Assembly: GCA_934047225.1 (NCBI GenBank)
Contig: OW203984.1
Coordinates: 4,597,201-4,661,200 of the forward strand
Length of the DNA: 64,000 bases
Reading direction: 5' to 3'
Origin: Ypsolopha sequella
Lineage: Eukaryota > Arthropoda > Insecta > Lepidoptera > Ypsolophidae
Shown: positions 55,828 through 64,000 of the stretch, piece by piece
How the letters are laid out: every line of letters starts with the position of its first letter
Position numbering within the stretch: position 1 is the first letter of the stretch
Notes under the pieces: generated by a model
Told to the model about the DNA's origin: nothing
What the model saw: only the letters and a program-made list of their open reading frames with translations
Databases searched by the model: none
Position numbers and translations under genes: made by a program

Positions 55828-57038
55828 GCATTTTAAATATAGCAGACTCATTCGTTCAAGACAATAGCATTGAAAGCTATCAGGTGCATTCTTACAAACC
55901 TTACGTAAACAGTTTTAATCAAAATGATGAAATACGTATACCTATTAATCAACAAGATCTTTACGTTTTACCCTCATTGAGCACGTTATATATAGAGGGT
56001 TCGGTTACAGTTTACAAAAGTGGTGATCCAAAACAGAAAGTTAATAGCATAGAGTTTATAAACAATTCTATACTCTTTCTCTTTCAAGACATAAAATATG
56101 AAATTAACGGCATAGAAATTGATAGAATAAAAAATGCTGGAGTATCAACTACCATAAAATCATTACTATCTATGAATGAAAATGAATCGAAGATGTCGAG
56201 GTTTTGGGGTTGGGATACTGATGGAATAAAGAATACTACAGGAGGTAATTTTTCGGTGTGCATACCTCTTAACAAAATTCTTGGATTTGCTGAAGACTAT
56301 AAAAAAATTATCATGAACGCTAAGCATGAGTTAATTCTTTTGCGTAGTAACACGAACCTAAATGCTATAAAATTAAACACTAACGAAGTATTGCAAGACA
56401 TTTCTATAAACAAAGTCGTATGGAGGATGCCTCATATAAAAGTATCTGATCGTGAGAGAATTAATTTGTTAAGATATTTAGAAAGGGACAGAGCAATCAA
56501 TTTAGCATTTAGAAATTGGGATCTATATGAATACTCGCTTTTACCAAGGACAACAAAACACACTTGGTCTGTAAAAACATCATCCCAATTAGAAAAACCT
56601 AGATATGTAGTTATAGGGTTACAAACTGATCGAAAAAGTAATGGTACAAAGGACATGTCGCAATTTGATCATTGTCATTTACGAGATGTTAAAGTTTTCT
56701 TGAATTCCACTTATTATCCGTATGAAAGTTTAGACATAAAATTTGGCGAAGATAGATATGCTTTATTATACGAAGCGTTTGCAACATTCCAACATTCATA
56801 TTATGGTCGTCGGTGTGAACCGTCAATAAGTTTTAAAGAGTTTAAAGAAAAAGCGCCTTTGTTTGTAATTGACTGCTGTCGACAAAACGAAACAATAAAA
56901 ACAGGGCCTATTGATGTGCGAATTGATTTAGAAAGTGATGTTGACTTTCCTGATAAAACATCTGCATACTGTCTTATATTAAATGATTGTATATTTGAAT
57001 ATAAACCACTTACAAGTATCGTAAAAAAAATATCATGA
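55824..57038 (+). CDS. Major capsid protein (double jelly roll)
   Basis: A 404-aa protein matching the hexon-like major capsid protein of insect Polinton/adintovirus elements. The N-terminal NDEIRIPINQQDLYVLPSLS and IEGSVTVYK lead into the first jelly roll. FLFQDIKYEINGIEIDRIKN is a hallmark segment and GWDTDGIKNTTGG lies in a loop. In the second half, RHYTK-type motifs are absent but YYPYESLDIKFGEDRYALLY is typical. Trimers of such proteins build the pseudo-T icosahedral shell. It is shorter than vertebrate Polinton capsid proteins but similar to other insect copies. The frame is intact and its stop overlaps the next gene by ATGA. Confidence 0.85.
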   Translation: MSILNIADSFVQDNSIESYQVHSYKPYVNSFNQNDEIRIPINQQDLYVLPSLSTLYIEGSVTVYKSGDPKQKVNSIEFINNSILFLFQDIKYEINGIEIDRIKNAGVSTTIKSLLSMNENESKMSRFWGWDTDGIKNTTGGNFSVCIPLNKILGFAEDYKKIIMNAKHELILLRSNTNLNAIKLNTNEVLQDISINKVVWRMPHIKVSDRERINLLRYLERDRAINLAFRNWDLYEYSLLPRTTKHTWSVKTSSQLEKPRYVVIGLQTDRKSNGTKDMSQFDHCHLRDVKVFLNSTYYPYESLDIKFGEDRYALLYEAFATFQHSYYGRRCEPSISFKEFKEKAPLFVIDCCRQNETIKTGPIDVRIDLESDVDFPDKTSAYCLILNDCIFEYKPLTSIVKKIS

Positions 57039-57517
57039 GTACTGAGTATATTTTTTGTGATTTACAAGGTTTTAAGGACTCCAAAAATGGATTTATTCTA
57101 AAAGAATTTGCATTGGCCACAACGCTTTTTACACAAACATTTCTTATAAAACCACCTTTCCCTTTTACATCATTATCTTACCAAGAAAAGAAACAAGTTC
57201 AATGGGTTGAAAAAAATCTAGGATACATGTGGTCAGAAGGTTATGTTGATTATAGAGAATTTCGAAGAATTATTTATGAATATTTAAATAATAAGAAAAT
57301 TATTGTCAAGGGAAGCGATAAGATATTGTGGATACATGAATTATGTAAAACCTGTGTTGTAATAGATATTGGAGATAAGGGATGTCCTAACCTACTAAAT
57401 TTATTAAATACATATTGTGAAAATGACTTATTCTGTTTTAGCAATCATAGAAAATACTGTGCTTTAAGAAACGTAATTTGTATAAAAAAATGGTTTTTTA
57501 AGAATTCTATATACTAA
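57035..57517 (+). CDS. Conserved Polinton-associated protein, 160 aa
   Basis: It starts at ATG 57035, overlapping the capsid stop by ATGA. I recognise the pattern as a recurring orphan protein in insect genomes: EYIFCDLQGFKDSKNGFILK at the N-terminus, then LSYQEKKQVQWVEKNLGYMW, KIIVKGSDKILWIHEL, VVIDIGDKGCPN and a Cys-rich end (CSN..KYCALRNVICIKKW, shown here with gaps). The N-terminal Asp and the KGS.K..W segment could reflect a degenerate RNase H-like or exonuclease fold, but catalytic residues are not clear. It is last in the plus-strand block. Function unknown. Confidence 0.7.
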   Translation: MSTEYIFCDLQGFKDSKNGFILKEFALATTLFTQTFLIKPPFPFTSLSYQEKKQVQWVEKNLGYMWSEGYVDYREFRRIIYEYLNNKKIIVKGSDKILWIHELCKTCVVIDIGDKGCPNLLNLLNTYCENDLFCFSNHRKYCALRNVICIKKWFFKNSIY

Positions 57518-57597
57518 ATTTTTATTTTCATTTTTATTTTGGGTGTTTCATTTAAGATCATAATGTATTTTATAGTTTAATTAAGCATATTCATAAA

Positions 57598-57603
57598 AAT
57601 AAA
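57598..57603 (+). terminator. Polyadenylation signal for the plus-strand block
   Basis: AATAAA 81 bp after the last plus-strand stop. Confidence 0.55.
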
Positions 57604-57629
57604 ACACTTTATAAAAATCTCGATTTGTT

Positions 57630-57635
57630 TTTATT
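57630..57635 (-). terminator. Polyadenylation signal for the minus-strand block
   Basis: AATAAA on the minus strand, about 155 bp after the stop of the two-exon gene and only 27 bp from the opposing signal, so the transcripts should overlap at their 3' ends. Confidence 0.5.
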
Positions 57636-57789
57636 TAAATCAAAAATATAATCAAATAAATCGATTTTAATTTCGTAAACATAAAAATTTACTAATTATA
57701 CACATAAAGCATTATCATAGTAAATAAATTTCAATGCACTAAAAAATATTAAATATACTATTACTAAATACACATAAAATTATAACATG

Positions 57790-58246
57790 TTACAAATTAC
57801 TGTCACCAATTTTTTTAGAGATTCTTTTTATGACGTTCTCTGTTAAATCAAGTATTTCATCGATTGAATCTTCACAAACCCACTGAACACTTACTGCAGC
57901 TTTTTCACTGTTTATCTCCTGACACTCGTTAAGATCATAAACTTCAATTTTAATAATTTTATTTCCTCGTCGAAAGTTATTAGTGATCACAAAACTCGAT
58001 TGCATCAAATCTTTAGTTGGACGTTTTTTCGATGTCCTCATCCTTTTTTTAACGATATTGGCTTGAAATTGTGGTTGTACTAGTTCAACATCACTCTCCA
58101 GCCCTTCTAGCATGTTTTGTGCGTAATAATATGGATCATTCGGATCAGTATGTAGTCCCTGGAAACAAACAGAAAATTAGTGAACTGTTAAAATATTAAA
58201 TCACAAGAAAAGCTGTTTGATTACAAAAACTTACCAAATGAGACAT
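57790..58246 (-). CDS. Two-exon gene, 126 aa, function unknown
   Basis: Exon 1 (58235-58246) holds only the ATG and three further codons and ends at a strong donor, GTAAGT (58234-58229). Exon 2 (57790-58158) begins after the pyrimidine-rich acceptor TTCTGTTTGTTTCCAG. The intron is 76 bp and phase 0; without splicing the frame upstream is closed by a TAA within it. The exon 2 product has an acidic N-terminal part, a basic KKRMRTSKKRPTKD stretch at about residues 43-56, and a mixed C-terminal part ending ENVIKRISKKIGDSNL. An internal ATG at 58113 would give a 107-aa form. I do not recognise the family. It lies downstream of the polymerase on the same strand. Confidence 0.65.
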
Positions 58247-58902
58247 CGTTGTATATTTAGGTAATTGTTGTTATTCTGTGATTTTCTATAAATTAGTGGA
58301 GGTGTTGGTTGCTTGATGGTTAACAACAAAATGAATGCTAAACCATGCATCTGAATGCAGCACAATTGTTTTAAATAATGTTACTGAATCTTATTACCTT
58401 TGAAATTGTGTACATAGTAGATTGGTGTCATCAGCATTCACACAGCTACAATCCGTCCAAAATATCTTGATACTTGAAACCCCCCTCCCACATGGGTTCT
58501 ACCTGTCTTTGTGGATAAACTGAGGTACCAAGATGTTTTGGACGGGTTGTACACTTAAGACTTGTCTACTTCACACATTGTTTACTTTTACGTAGTCCGC
58601 AAAAGTGATGATATAGGTAAAAATTTATAAATGGTTAACTAACTTTTTGCTCGTGACTTCACTTGCAAATTCCAACATTTATTAAATATATTATACTTCA
58701 ATAAACACATATCACGGGAAATAAAAATGCCATTTAATTATTTCTATAGTTATATTTTTTTTTATCAGAATTAACAGAAAATAACAATAAAAACGATGTT
58801 TAAATAATTATCTTTAAATATAACTACATCATAAACTTGAATTTTAAAGTAAGTTTCAACATGCAGTATCGATTAACATCTAGTATATTAGGTTGTAAGA
58901 GT
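58247..58902. other. Intergenic region with a hairpin
   Basis: No further frame. It must hold the promoter of the two-exon gene (58.25-58.4 kb) and the 3' end of the polymerase transcript; an AATAAA on the minus strand lies at 58678-58683. Confidence 0.5.
58447..58551. repeat. Hairpin within the Polinton-like element
   Basis: 27-bp arms at 58447-58473 and 58525-58551 match at 24 positions (TACAATCCGTCCAAAATATC against the complement). The loop is about 51 bp and contains CCCCCCTCCCACATGGG. Confidence 0.75.
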
Positions 58903-61900
58903 TCATGTTGAGGGTAAAATAAATGAACTACCCCAAGGTAGGGTAGAAACTTTGTCTTTTAAAATTAATCGCTTATCGTCGTTGGCTGACAGCGCAATTT
59001 TGTTTACGCTCTGTGTGAACACCTCGTGTTTTATGGATTTAAACAACATATTTTTCTTACGAATCATATTTCCACTGAGCAATGTATTTTTATAATCCGC
59101 TGTACTAAGTTTACGAACAACTGACATTTTGACCCCTTTAGCTTTTTTGATGCTACTGTCTAAAGTTTTTATACAATAGAGTTTTGAACGTAAGCCTATA
59201 AACTCAGATATAATTTTCCCTCCCATTTCATCTTTAAATAAACCTGGGACTTTTTTATTCAGTAAAGGTAAACTAAATTCATTGTCAGGACTATAATCAC
59301 TGGTATCAAAATAATTAAGAAAGATGTTTTTTACATCTTCATAAAAATTTCGTGTTTTTAGATCCAAAATAAATGAATCTGTGTCTGTGTATAATAATTC
59401 GACATTTTTTCCATAATTAGGTTTTATTACAGAGTAATAAAAATCATACATATGACATTTCGAAAGTTCTAAAACGGCAAAGCCTATAGCAATGGGTTTA
59501 TCAAGAATAACTCGACGAGGTTTCATTTGTACAGCAGCTAAATTCTCTGAGAAAACCGAAACACTATGAAAATTGGGGGTTGCAATCAGTCGTTCAGCAC
59601 TTGTCATTTTTTTCGTTTTGTTTGTTTTATCAGCCCAGTGCTTTACTAAATGGACATCAACTCTACGTTCAGTGTTTTCCAACGTTTTCCCAAATATGCT
59701 GTTGTTAAGTAGCTTAAAGAAGTCTTGTTCGAATTTAGTTTTAGCTTTTTGACGAAGTTGTGTATTGAGATCTATATATTGCTTCAAAAAACAACTTTGA
59801 CGAAACGTTATTACTCTATGAATTGTAGTCAGTACTAAACCATTTTCCAAACATTTTTTGAGATGGACATAATGAATGACGTACTTGTATTTATTATAAA
59901 GGTTTGGAACGAGTTTAGAATTTTTTCCACCAGGAGGAATGCACTTCTCAGGACAAAAAGGTAAATCATTGTGTTCGTGATGTAAAGTCTCTGGGTACAA
60001 CAAATCTACTTCTAGTATGTAACCGAAATCAAAATTGTCCGGAATTTTACTAACGTCTAAAGTAGCCATTTCATCTTCGTTTAAAAACCTAAAGTCTGAT
60101 AATGGTAATGCTTGACACATACTGTACCCATATAAATTATTACAGTCTAAATATACTATAAAGGAATCAGGCTGACTTGAATCATAATTAGGTATGTATT
60201 TATGATTTGCCTTGGCATACCGTTTCGAGCACATGCACACCCCACCCCGGATACCACTTTGAATTAATCGATACATTTCTAAATCAGTTATTAATTCTAA
60301 TCGGACCCCTGTTTTAAGAAGCATCGAATCAAAAGACAAAGACGGGGCAGTCAAATAAAATAAACAGTCGACTTCGTAAAATTTTTTGCATGTGATTCTG
60401 AAATTTTCAAATATATCAGTTAACAAAAGCACATCTGTTTTGAGATATAAATCAGTGTATTCCCCTAAGTCGTGGATGCAAAACGTTTTCCAAACTCTCT
60501 GGGCATGCTCATAATCACCATCACTAATATCTTCATTAGTAATAGAATTATAAAACTTATCCCTAGATGGTAAATTTTGTTCTGTATAACGATTCCACTG
60601 ACACATATAATCGTAAGGATAAACCCCTTTTCTCGTAAGCAAGTTAAATTTAATTTCATTAGAAAAATATTTTCTCAAATTTGTGAATTGCTCATTTATC
60701 ATAGTCTTGGATAATTTTTCCAAGCTCGTATTCAAAAACTTAAACGAGTCTACGAATCGAAGCTGAATGCTAATATCTTCAGAGATAGGGATATACTTCG
60801 TGAATGAAATATAATTTTCTTTTGATTTTGGAATGACTTTTATAGGTCCAGGTGTTTCTCCTAATTCTTTAATAAATAAATGACAATCGTATCCTGACAA
60901 GTTATGAAAAATTATAGGTATAAACTCAGGCAGCTGAAATTGCAAATTGCAATGTCTGTGTGCAGCGCCACGATAGTTTCCTGACACATGACAATGGTCA
61001 CGCACTTTATCGCATAAGAGTAAATTATTACAAATGTGACACACACTAGCGTTTTTGAACTCTTTGGATTGTTTTTCTGAAATTTTCATGCTAACAGGTT
61101 GAGCTAAAATTCTTTGAATATTTTTTGCATCATCATACAGAGACGCAACAAACTTTTGCACACAATCAGGTCCTCGATAAGAAACAAAACGATTATAACT
61201 AGAATCAGACACACACACAATATGATAAGCAAACGCCGCAGGTACGTGACGTTGTAACGTACTTGTACCGCTTAGGCTAGGATCAGTCTCACAACCTTGA
61301 TAACGTTCAAGGAGCGTTTCACAATCAGCATATATCACGAAAGGCATCTCTTGTTTACGATTATAATTTTTAAATTGTATGAAGGAACCTTCACGTGGAA
61401 GTTCGGTAGCTACACCACAGCATAAATGATTTTCATATTTTATAGTCGAGTTAAAAAACAGTAAACAACATTCACAAAAATACAACTTTTCATGATGTTT
61501 TGTCACTTGGCTTCGAACTAGACGTGGTAAATCTTTTATGAGGCAATAATGATTACCCTTATCACTTTCTAAATATAATAAATGTATTGTTTTTTTACTT
61601 TTGTCATTTTTCGAATTATATAAAGGGCCCGTAACAGTTTTACCGTTATCTAAACCATAAACCATGATCCTAATATTAGGATTGTTCTTTTCAAACACCG
61701 CTATGTCTGAAAAACCAACAGGAAAAGACATACCTTGAATGTTAAATAATCCTTGAAATTTAGGATAAGATGAAACTCGCTCAGGGTGTTTTTTAACTGG
61801 GCATAAAAATGCAGTGATACACCACAAAAAACAATAATCATCTTTATTTTGAATATTTAAGCATGCCTTCTTACTTTTGATAAATTTAGGTAAATCAATA

Positions 61901-62418
61901 TATCTTGAACCTCGTAACGGTTGATATTTGTTTATATTGACTTCTAGATGTGAGTTTGTCATAAAAGTCCACCCACTATCCCTTTCTTGGAATTCTTCGA
62001 CTTTTTTCTTCAAATTATTTGTAATAGAAGAAATTAACTCATCATAATTATGATTCAAATACACTATTATATTTTTTGTATTAAATGATTTTATTTCCTG
62101 AGTGTTATCTTTAAACAAAAGAAACAACGCAAATAGTTCAAAGTTAATTTTTAAACAGGTATGGGCCTTTAAATTTTTATCTAAAAGTCCTTTTATTTTA
62201 TCTTTAATGTTATTGAAGAAGGACTCAATAGAATTTGCATCAGATTCATTAGTAGACGTAATTCGATAAGTAGCAATTCGACTTCGAAAAGCCGATGAAA
62301 CCGTTTCAATGCCTTCGCCTATAATAATGCAACCTTTATCTTTATGTTCGCGACTTCTCAAATGTCCTGTCCACTTTTTATTAGGAACAGACTCACGGCA
62401 AACTGTACAAAAAGGCAT
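58903..62418 (-). CDS. PolB: Protein-primed family B DNA polymerase
   Basis: The replicative polymerase of the element, 1171 aa, intact. It starts with a C2H2 finger (CTVCRES...HLRSREH, residues 4-25). A Cys/His-rich domain of the type common in insect copies follows: DDYCFLWCITAF at about 190 and NHYCLIKD at about 289, then a CECC...H finger near 315. Exonuclease motifs are YADCETLL (about 359), SGYDCHLFIKEL (about 506) and YLKTDVLLLTDI (about 655). An endonuclease VII-like zinc segment sits between the first two (CHICNN...VRDHCHVSG...AAHRHCN, 459-488). Polymerase motifs are A, YLDCNNLYGYS (about 757); B, KLLNNSIFGKT (about 902); C, LYTDTDSFIL (about 1010). Catalytic aspartates are present in all. 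The terminal protein is not identified separately. Confidence 0.95.
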   Translation of the reverse strand: MPFCTVCRESVPNKKWTGHLRSREHKDKGCIIIGEGIETVSSAFRSRIATYRITSTNESDANSIESFFNNIKDKIKGLLDKNLKAHTCLKINFELFALFLLFKDNTQEIKSFNTKNIIVYLNHNYDELISSITNNLKKKVEEFQERDSGWTFMTNSHLEVNINKYQPLRGSRYIDLPKFIKSKKACLNIQNKDDYCFLWCITAFLCPVKKHPERVSSYPKFQGLFNIQGMSFPVGFSDIAVFEKNNPNIRIMVYGLDNGKTVTGPLYNSKNDKSKKTIHLLYLESDKGNHYCLIKDLPRLVRSQVTKHHEKLYFCECCLLFFNSTIKYENHLCCGVATELPREGSFIQFKNYNRKQEMPFVIYADCETLLERYQGCETDPSLSGTSTLQRHVPAAFAYHIVCVSDSSYNRFVSYRGPDCVQKFVASLYDDAKNIQRILAQPVSMKISEKQSKEFKNASVCHICNNLLLCDKVRDHCHVSGNYRGAAHRHCNLQFQLPEFIPIIFHNLSGYDCHLFIKELGETPGPIKVIPKSKENYISFTKYIPISEDISIQLRFVDSFKFLNTSLEKLSKTMINEQFTNLRKYFSNEIKFNLLTRKGVYPYDYMCQWNRYTEQNLPSRDKFYNSITNEDISDGDYEHAQRVWKTFCIHDLGEYTDLYLKTDVLLLTDIFENFRITCKKFYEVDCLFYLTAPSLSFDSMLLKTGVRLELITDLEMYRLIQSGIRGGVCMCSKRYAKANHKYIPNYDSSQPDSFIVYLDCNNLYGYSMCQALPLSDFRFLNEDEMATLDVSKIPDNFDFGYILEVDLLYPETLHHEHNDLPFCPEKCIPPGGKNSKLVPNLYNKYKYVIHYVHLKKCLENGLVLTTIHRVITFRQSCFLKQYIDLNTQLRQKAKTKFEQDFFKLLNNSIFGKTLENTERRVDVHLVKHWADKTNKTKKMTSAERLIATPNFHSVSVFSENLAAVQMKPRRVILDKPIAIGFAVLELSKCHMYDFYYSVIKPNYGKNVELLYTDTDSFILDLKTRNFYEDVKNIFLNYFDTSDYSPDNEFSLPLLNKKVPGLFKDEMGGKIISEFIGLRSKLYCIKTLDSSIKKAKGVKMSVVRKLSTADYKNTLLSGNMIRKKNMLFKSIKHEVFTQSVNKIALSANDDKRLILKDKVSTLPWGSSFILPST

Positions 62419-62596
62419 GTTGAAACTTACTTTTTATAACAAAAGGAATAAATAAGAAGTTAATTAAAATTTATGATTATCGGTAAGGTACGGGATAACG
62501 GAGAAAATTAATTTAAAAACAACGTTTGATACAATACTTAAGTTTAAATTTAATTAAATGATCAATTTAAACATATACTTAAAATTTATACATATA
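62419..62596. other. Polymerase 5' intergenic region
   Basis: 178 bp of AT-rich sequence between the polymerase ATG and the stop of the three-exon gene. GTTATAAAAAG lies 14-24 bp upstream of the ATG, too close to serve as a normal TATA box for this start. Confidence 0.4.
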
Positions 62597-63737
62597 TCAA
62601 CCACTGTAAAATATAGGTTCGGCTTTGCTAAAAACTTCAAAACCTCTTTTTACAAACTTTTGGAGGGCTTCCCACTCTAACGTGCCCTCATTTGTTTGAA
62701 GTTTTAAGCCTATTTGTGCCTTCTTCCAACGTTCCTCCGGCTTGGAGGTGACCGCGTCCGCCGTACGATACACCTTTAACTCGATGTAGTAGTCACCGTC
62801 GCCTTCGATCGTTCTTCGCACTTTCCCGTTGGCAACTCGGCTGACAATCGAAGACGTGAGACTACCGGTGGGATTTAGGCCAAACTTTGACTCCTCTAGC
62901 CCAAACAAGTCGTCTGGTGTTGCCTTTTTCTTGCTCGTCCTATAAATATTAAAATTTAAAGTTAGTTAAAATATAAATAATATTGTTGGTGAGTTTTTGT
63001 TCGTGGAGTTTAGATCTTTCCAGTCAAACATGTTATTATCCCAACTCAATTAACAAAATCTGTTACATATAAAAAAATAGGAGTTTAAAAAATATAGTGT
63101 TGTTTTGTTCATTTAAGGCTGCGTCGACCGTAGAACTATTAGACACCGCGCTTGTTCACCCGTGGTCATTTTTTATCGTAGTCGTGTTAATTCAAGTACT
63201 TTATTTAAAGTAAAATCAGACAGGTCTACAAACAATCATAACTAAAAAGTATATACCAATAAAATAAAAAACTATTAATTAAATGAGACTTGAGGATAAA
63301 TAAATACTAACCTAGTATCTTCAGCTGTAGCAGGAGCTTTACGCTTGTTCGTTGAAGTCCTTTTTTTGTTGCTTGTCGATGCTTGAGGGACAATGGGGGC
63401 TGCCACTACGCTAACACTTTCGTATTCTGAGTCAGACCTGAAAAATAATAATAAATTTGAAAAAAAAAAAATCATAATAAAAGTGTTTTTATTAACTATA
63501 TCTTAGGAGTGTATGTTTCAAATTTAATAAAGAAAAACGCTATAATAAAAATAGAGATTAGGTAATTTGTATATTAAAGGGCTTTCGTACACATACTTGG
63601 ACTAAGAGCATAAAGCTAATAAAAGAGACAAGACAATTTAGAAAATCAAGAATTTTGGAAGACGTACTTGCATTAAGAAATTAAAATAAAAATACAGATA
63701 AGAAAATTTTGAAAATAAGGGTAAAAGGTACTTACAT
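62597..63737 (-). CDS. Three-exon gene, about 156 aa, function unknown
   Basis: Read from splice signals. Exon 3 is 62597-62939 (acceptor AATATTTATAG), exon 2 is 63312-63437 (acceptor TTATTTTTCAG, donor GTTAGT), and exon 1 ends at 63736 with donor GTAAGT. All junctions keep one frame. Exon 1 ends in AT and exon 2 begins with G, so the first ATG of the mRNA is created by splicing; no ATG lies in the 100 bp of exon 1 before it. Introns are about 298 and 372 bp. Exon 2 encodes an acidic Ser/Glu head and a Lys/Arg-rich stretch (NKKRTSTNKRKAPATAED), a likely nuclear signal. Exon 3 carries a compact domain with YYIELKVYRTADAV and LEWEALQKFVKRGFEVFS. I do not recognise the family. A nuclear DNA-binding or regulatory role is plausible. 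Confidence 0.6.
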
Positions 63738-64000
63738 ACTTGGATTATGAGCTTCGTAGTCGAGAGAAAAAAACGTTAACAGAGGTGACGACTGGCAGCA
63801 ACTCGCACTAACTTCACTTGAAAATTAGGGAAAATGTGTGCTCCAAACCGTAAACAATTAGTTTTTGTACAAAAATAATGCATGATAAACAGTTTAAACA
63901 GCCTATCTGTTAAAGGTAGTAATGATGTATTCCTGTTAATCGATTATATGTTTTATCACCTTACATATAAAATACAGATCTATACTTCCGTAAGTACTTT
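63738..64000. other. Right-hand edge, presumed upstream region
   Basis: No frame. It contains the 5' UTR and presumably the promoter of the three-exon gene. No terminal inverted repeat of the element was recognised before the window ends. Confidence 0.4.

Larger units (their letters stand above)
57518..57789. other. Convergent intergenic region
   Basis: Very AT-rich, between the ends of the plus and minus gene blocks. No frame. It holds facing polyadenylation signals. Confidence 0.7.
50549..64000. mobile_element. Polinton/Maverick (adintovirus-like) element, right end outside window
   Basis: The gene set defines the class: protein-primed family B DNA polymerase, rve integrase with chromodomain, FtsK/HerA-type packaging ATPase, adenain-type protease, double-jelly-roll major capsid protein, penton-like minor capsid protein and a phospholipase A2-domain protein. 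The main frames are intact. Ten genes run on the plus strand from 50.68 to 57.52 kb, and three run on the minus strand from 63.7 to 57.79 kb. I found no terminal inverted repeat on the left. The right terminus is presumably past 64 kb. Boundaries given are therefore provisional. Confidence 0.9.

Noticed and set aside
62433..62443. TATA box of the polymerase gene
   Set aside because: It is only about 14-24 bp from the ATG, so a normal initiation site would fall inside the coding region.

Overview
The window reads as insect nuclear DNA, most probably from a moth or butterfly. It is AT-rich, has no bacterial gene layout, and is crowded with interspersed repeats of the kind common in Lepidoptera: repeats opening with a CCAAGTGCGAGTC-type motif, tRNA-derived SINEs, LINE 3' ends and many palindromic MITEs. 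The order-level assignment is inference. I see no conventional host gene. Two regions carry most of the coding content: a broken Copia retrotransposon (15.2-22.2 kb) and a large virus-like DNA transposon of the Polinton/Maverick (adintovirus) type (from about 50.6 kb to beyond the right edge).

Region 1-15.2 kb is a mosaic of transposon pieces: LINE 3' ends, foldback MITEs, a TGACAG minisatellite, a 1.06-kb non-autonomous hAT element with a perfect 8-bp target duplication (11292-12347), and two short hAT-type MITEs with 8-bp duplications. One unidentified protein-like relic lies at 1319-1612 on the minus strand.

Region 15.2-22.2 kb is a Copia element. It has gag and protease, a 5'-truncated CR1/Jockey-group LINE inserted antisense between the protease and integrase regions, the integrase core, an internal deletion that removed most of the reverse transcriptase, the end of RNase H, and a complete 190-bp 3' LTR. 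The surviving 129 bp of the 5' LTR differ from it at one position.

Region 22.2-50.5 kb is again repeat mosaic: a 56-bp satellite with two dyads per unit, an 83-bp tandem array inside a foldback that splits a SINE, a 28-bp satellite, a second hAT element (31526-32535), several large foldbacks, RTE-like LINE tails, and a second, MITE-interrupted copy of the LINE that broke the Copia element.

Region 50.6-64 kb is the Polinton/adintovirus-like element with intact reading frames. The plus-strand block encodes a packaging ATPase, a DUF8207-like protein, a fibre/collar-like protein, an integrase with chromodomain, a phospholipase A2-domain virion protein, an adenain-type protease, a penton-like minor capsid protein, a 47-aa basic protein, the major capsid protein and a 160-aa protein. 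Many of these genes touch or overlap, several by ATGA. The minus-strand block, converging on it, encodes a 126-aa protein in two exons, an 1171-aa protein-primed family B DNA polymerase, and a three-exon gene whose start codon appears to be split by an intron. Together these cover replication, integration, genome packaging, capsid assembly, capsid maturation and possibly membrane breach. No terminal inverted repeat was found; the right end lies outside the window.
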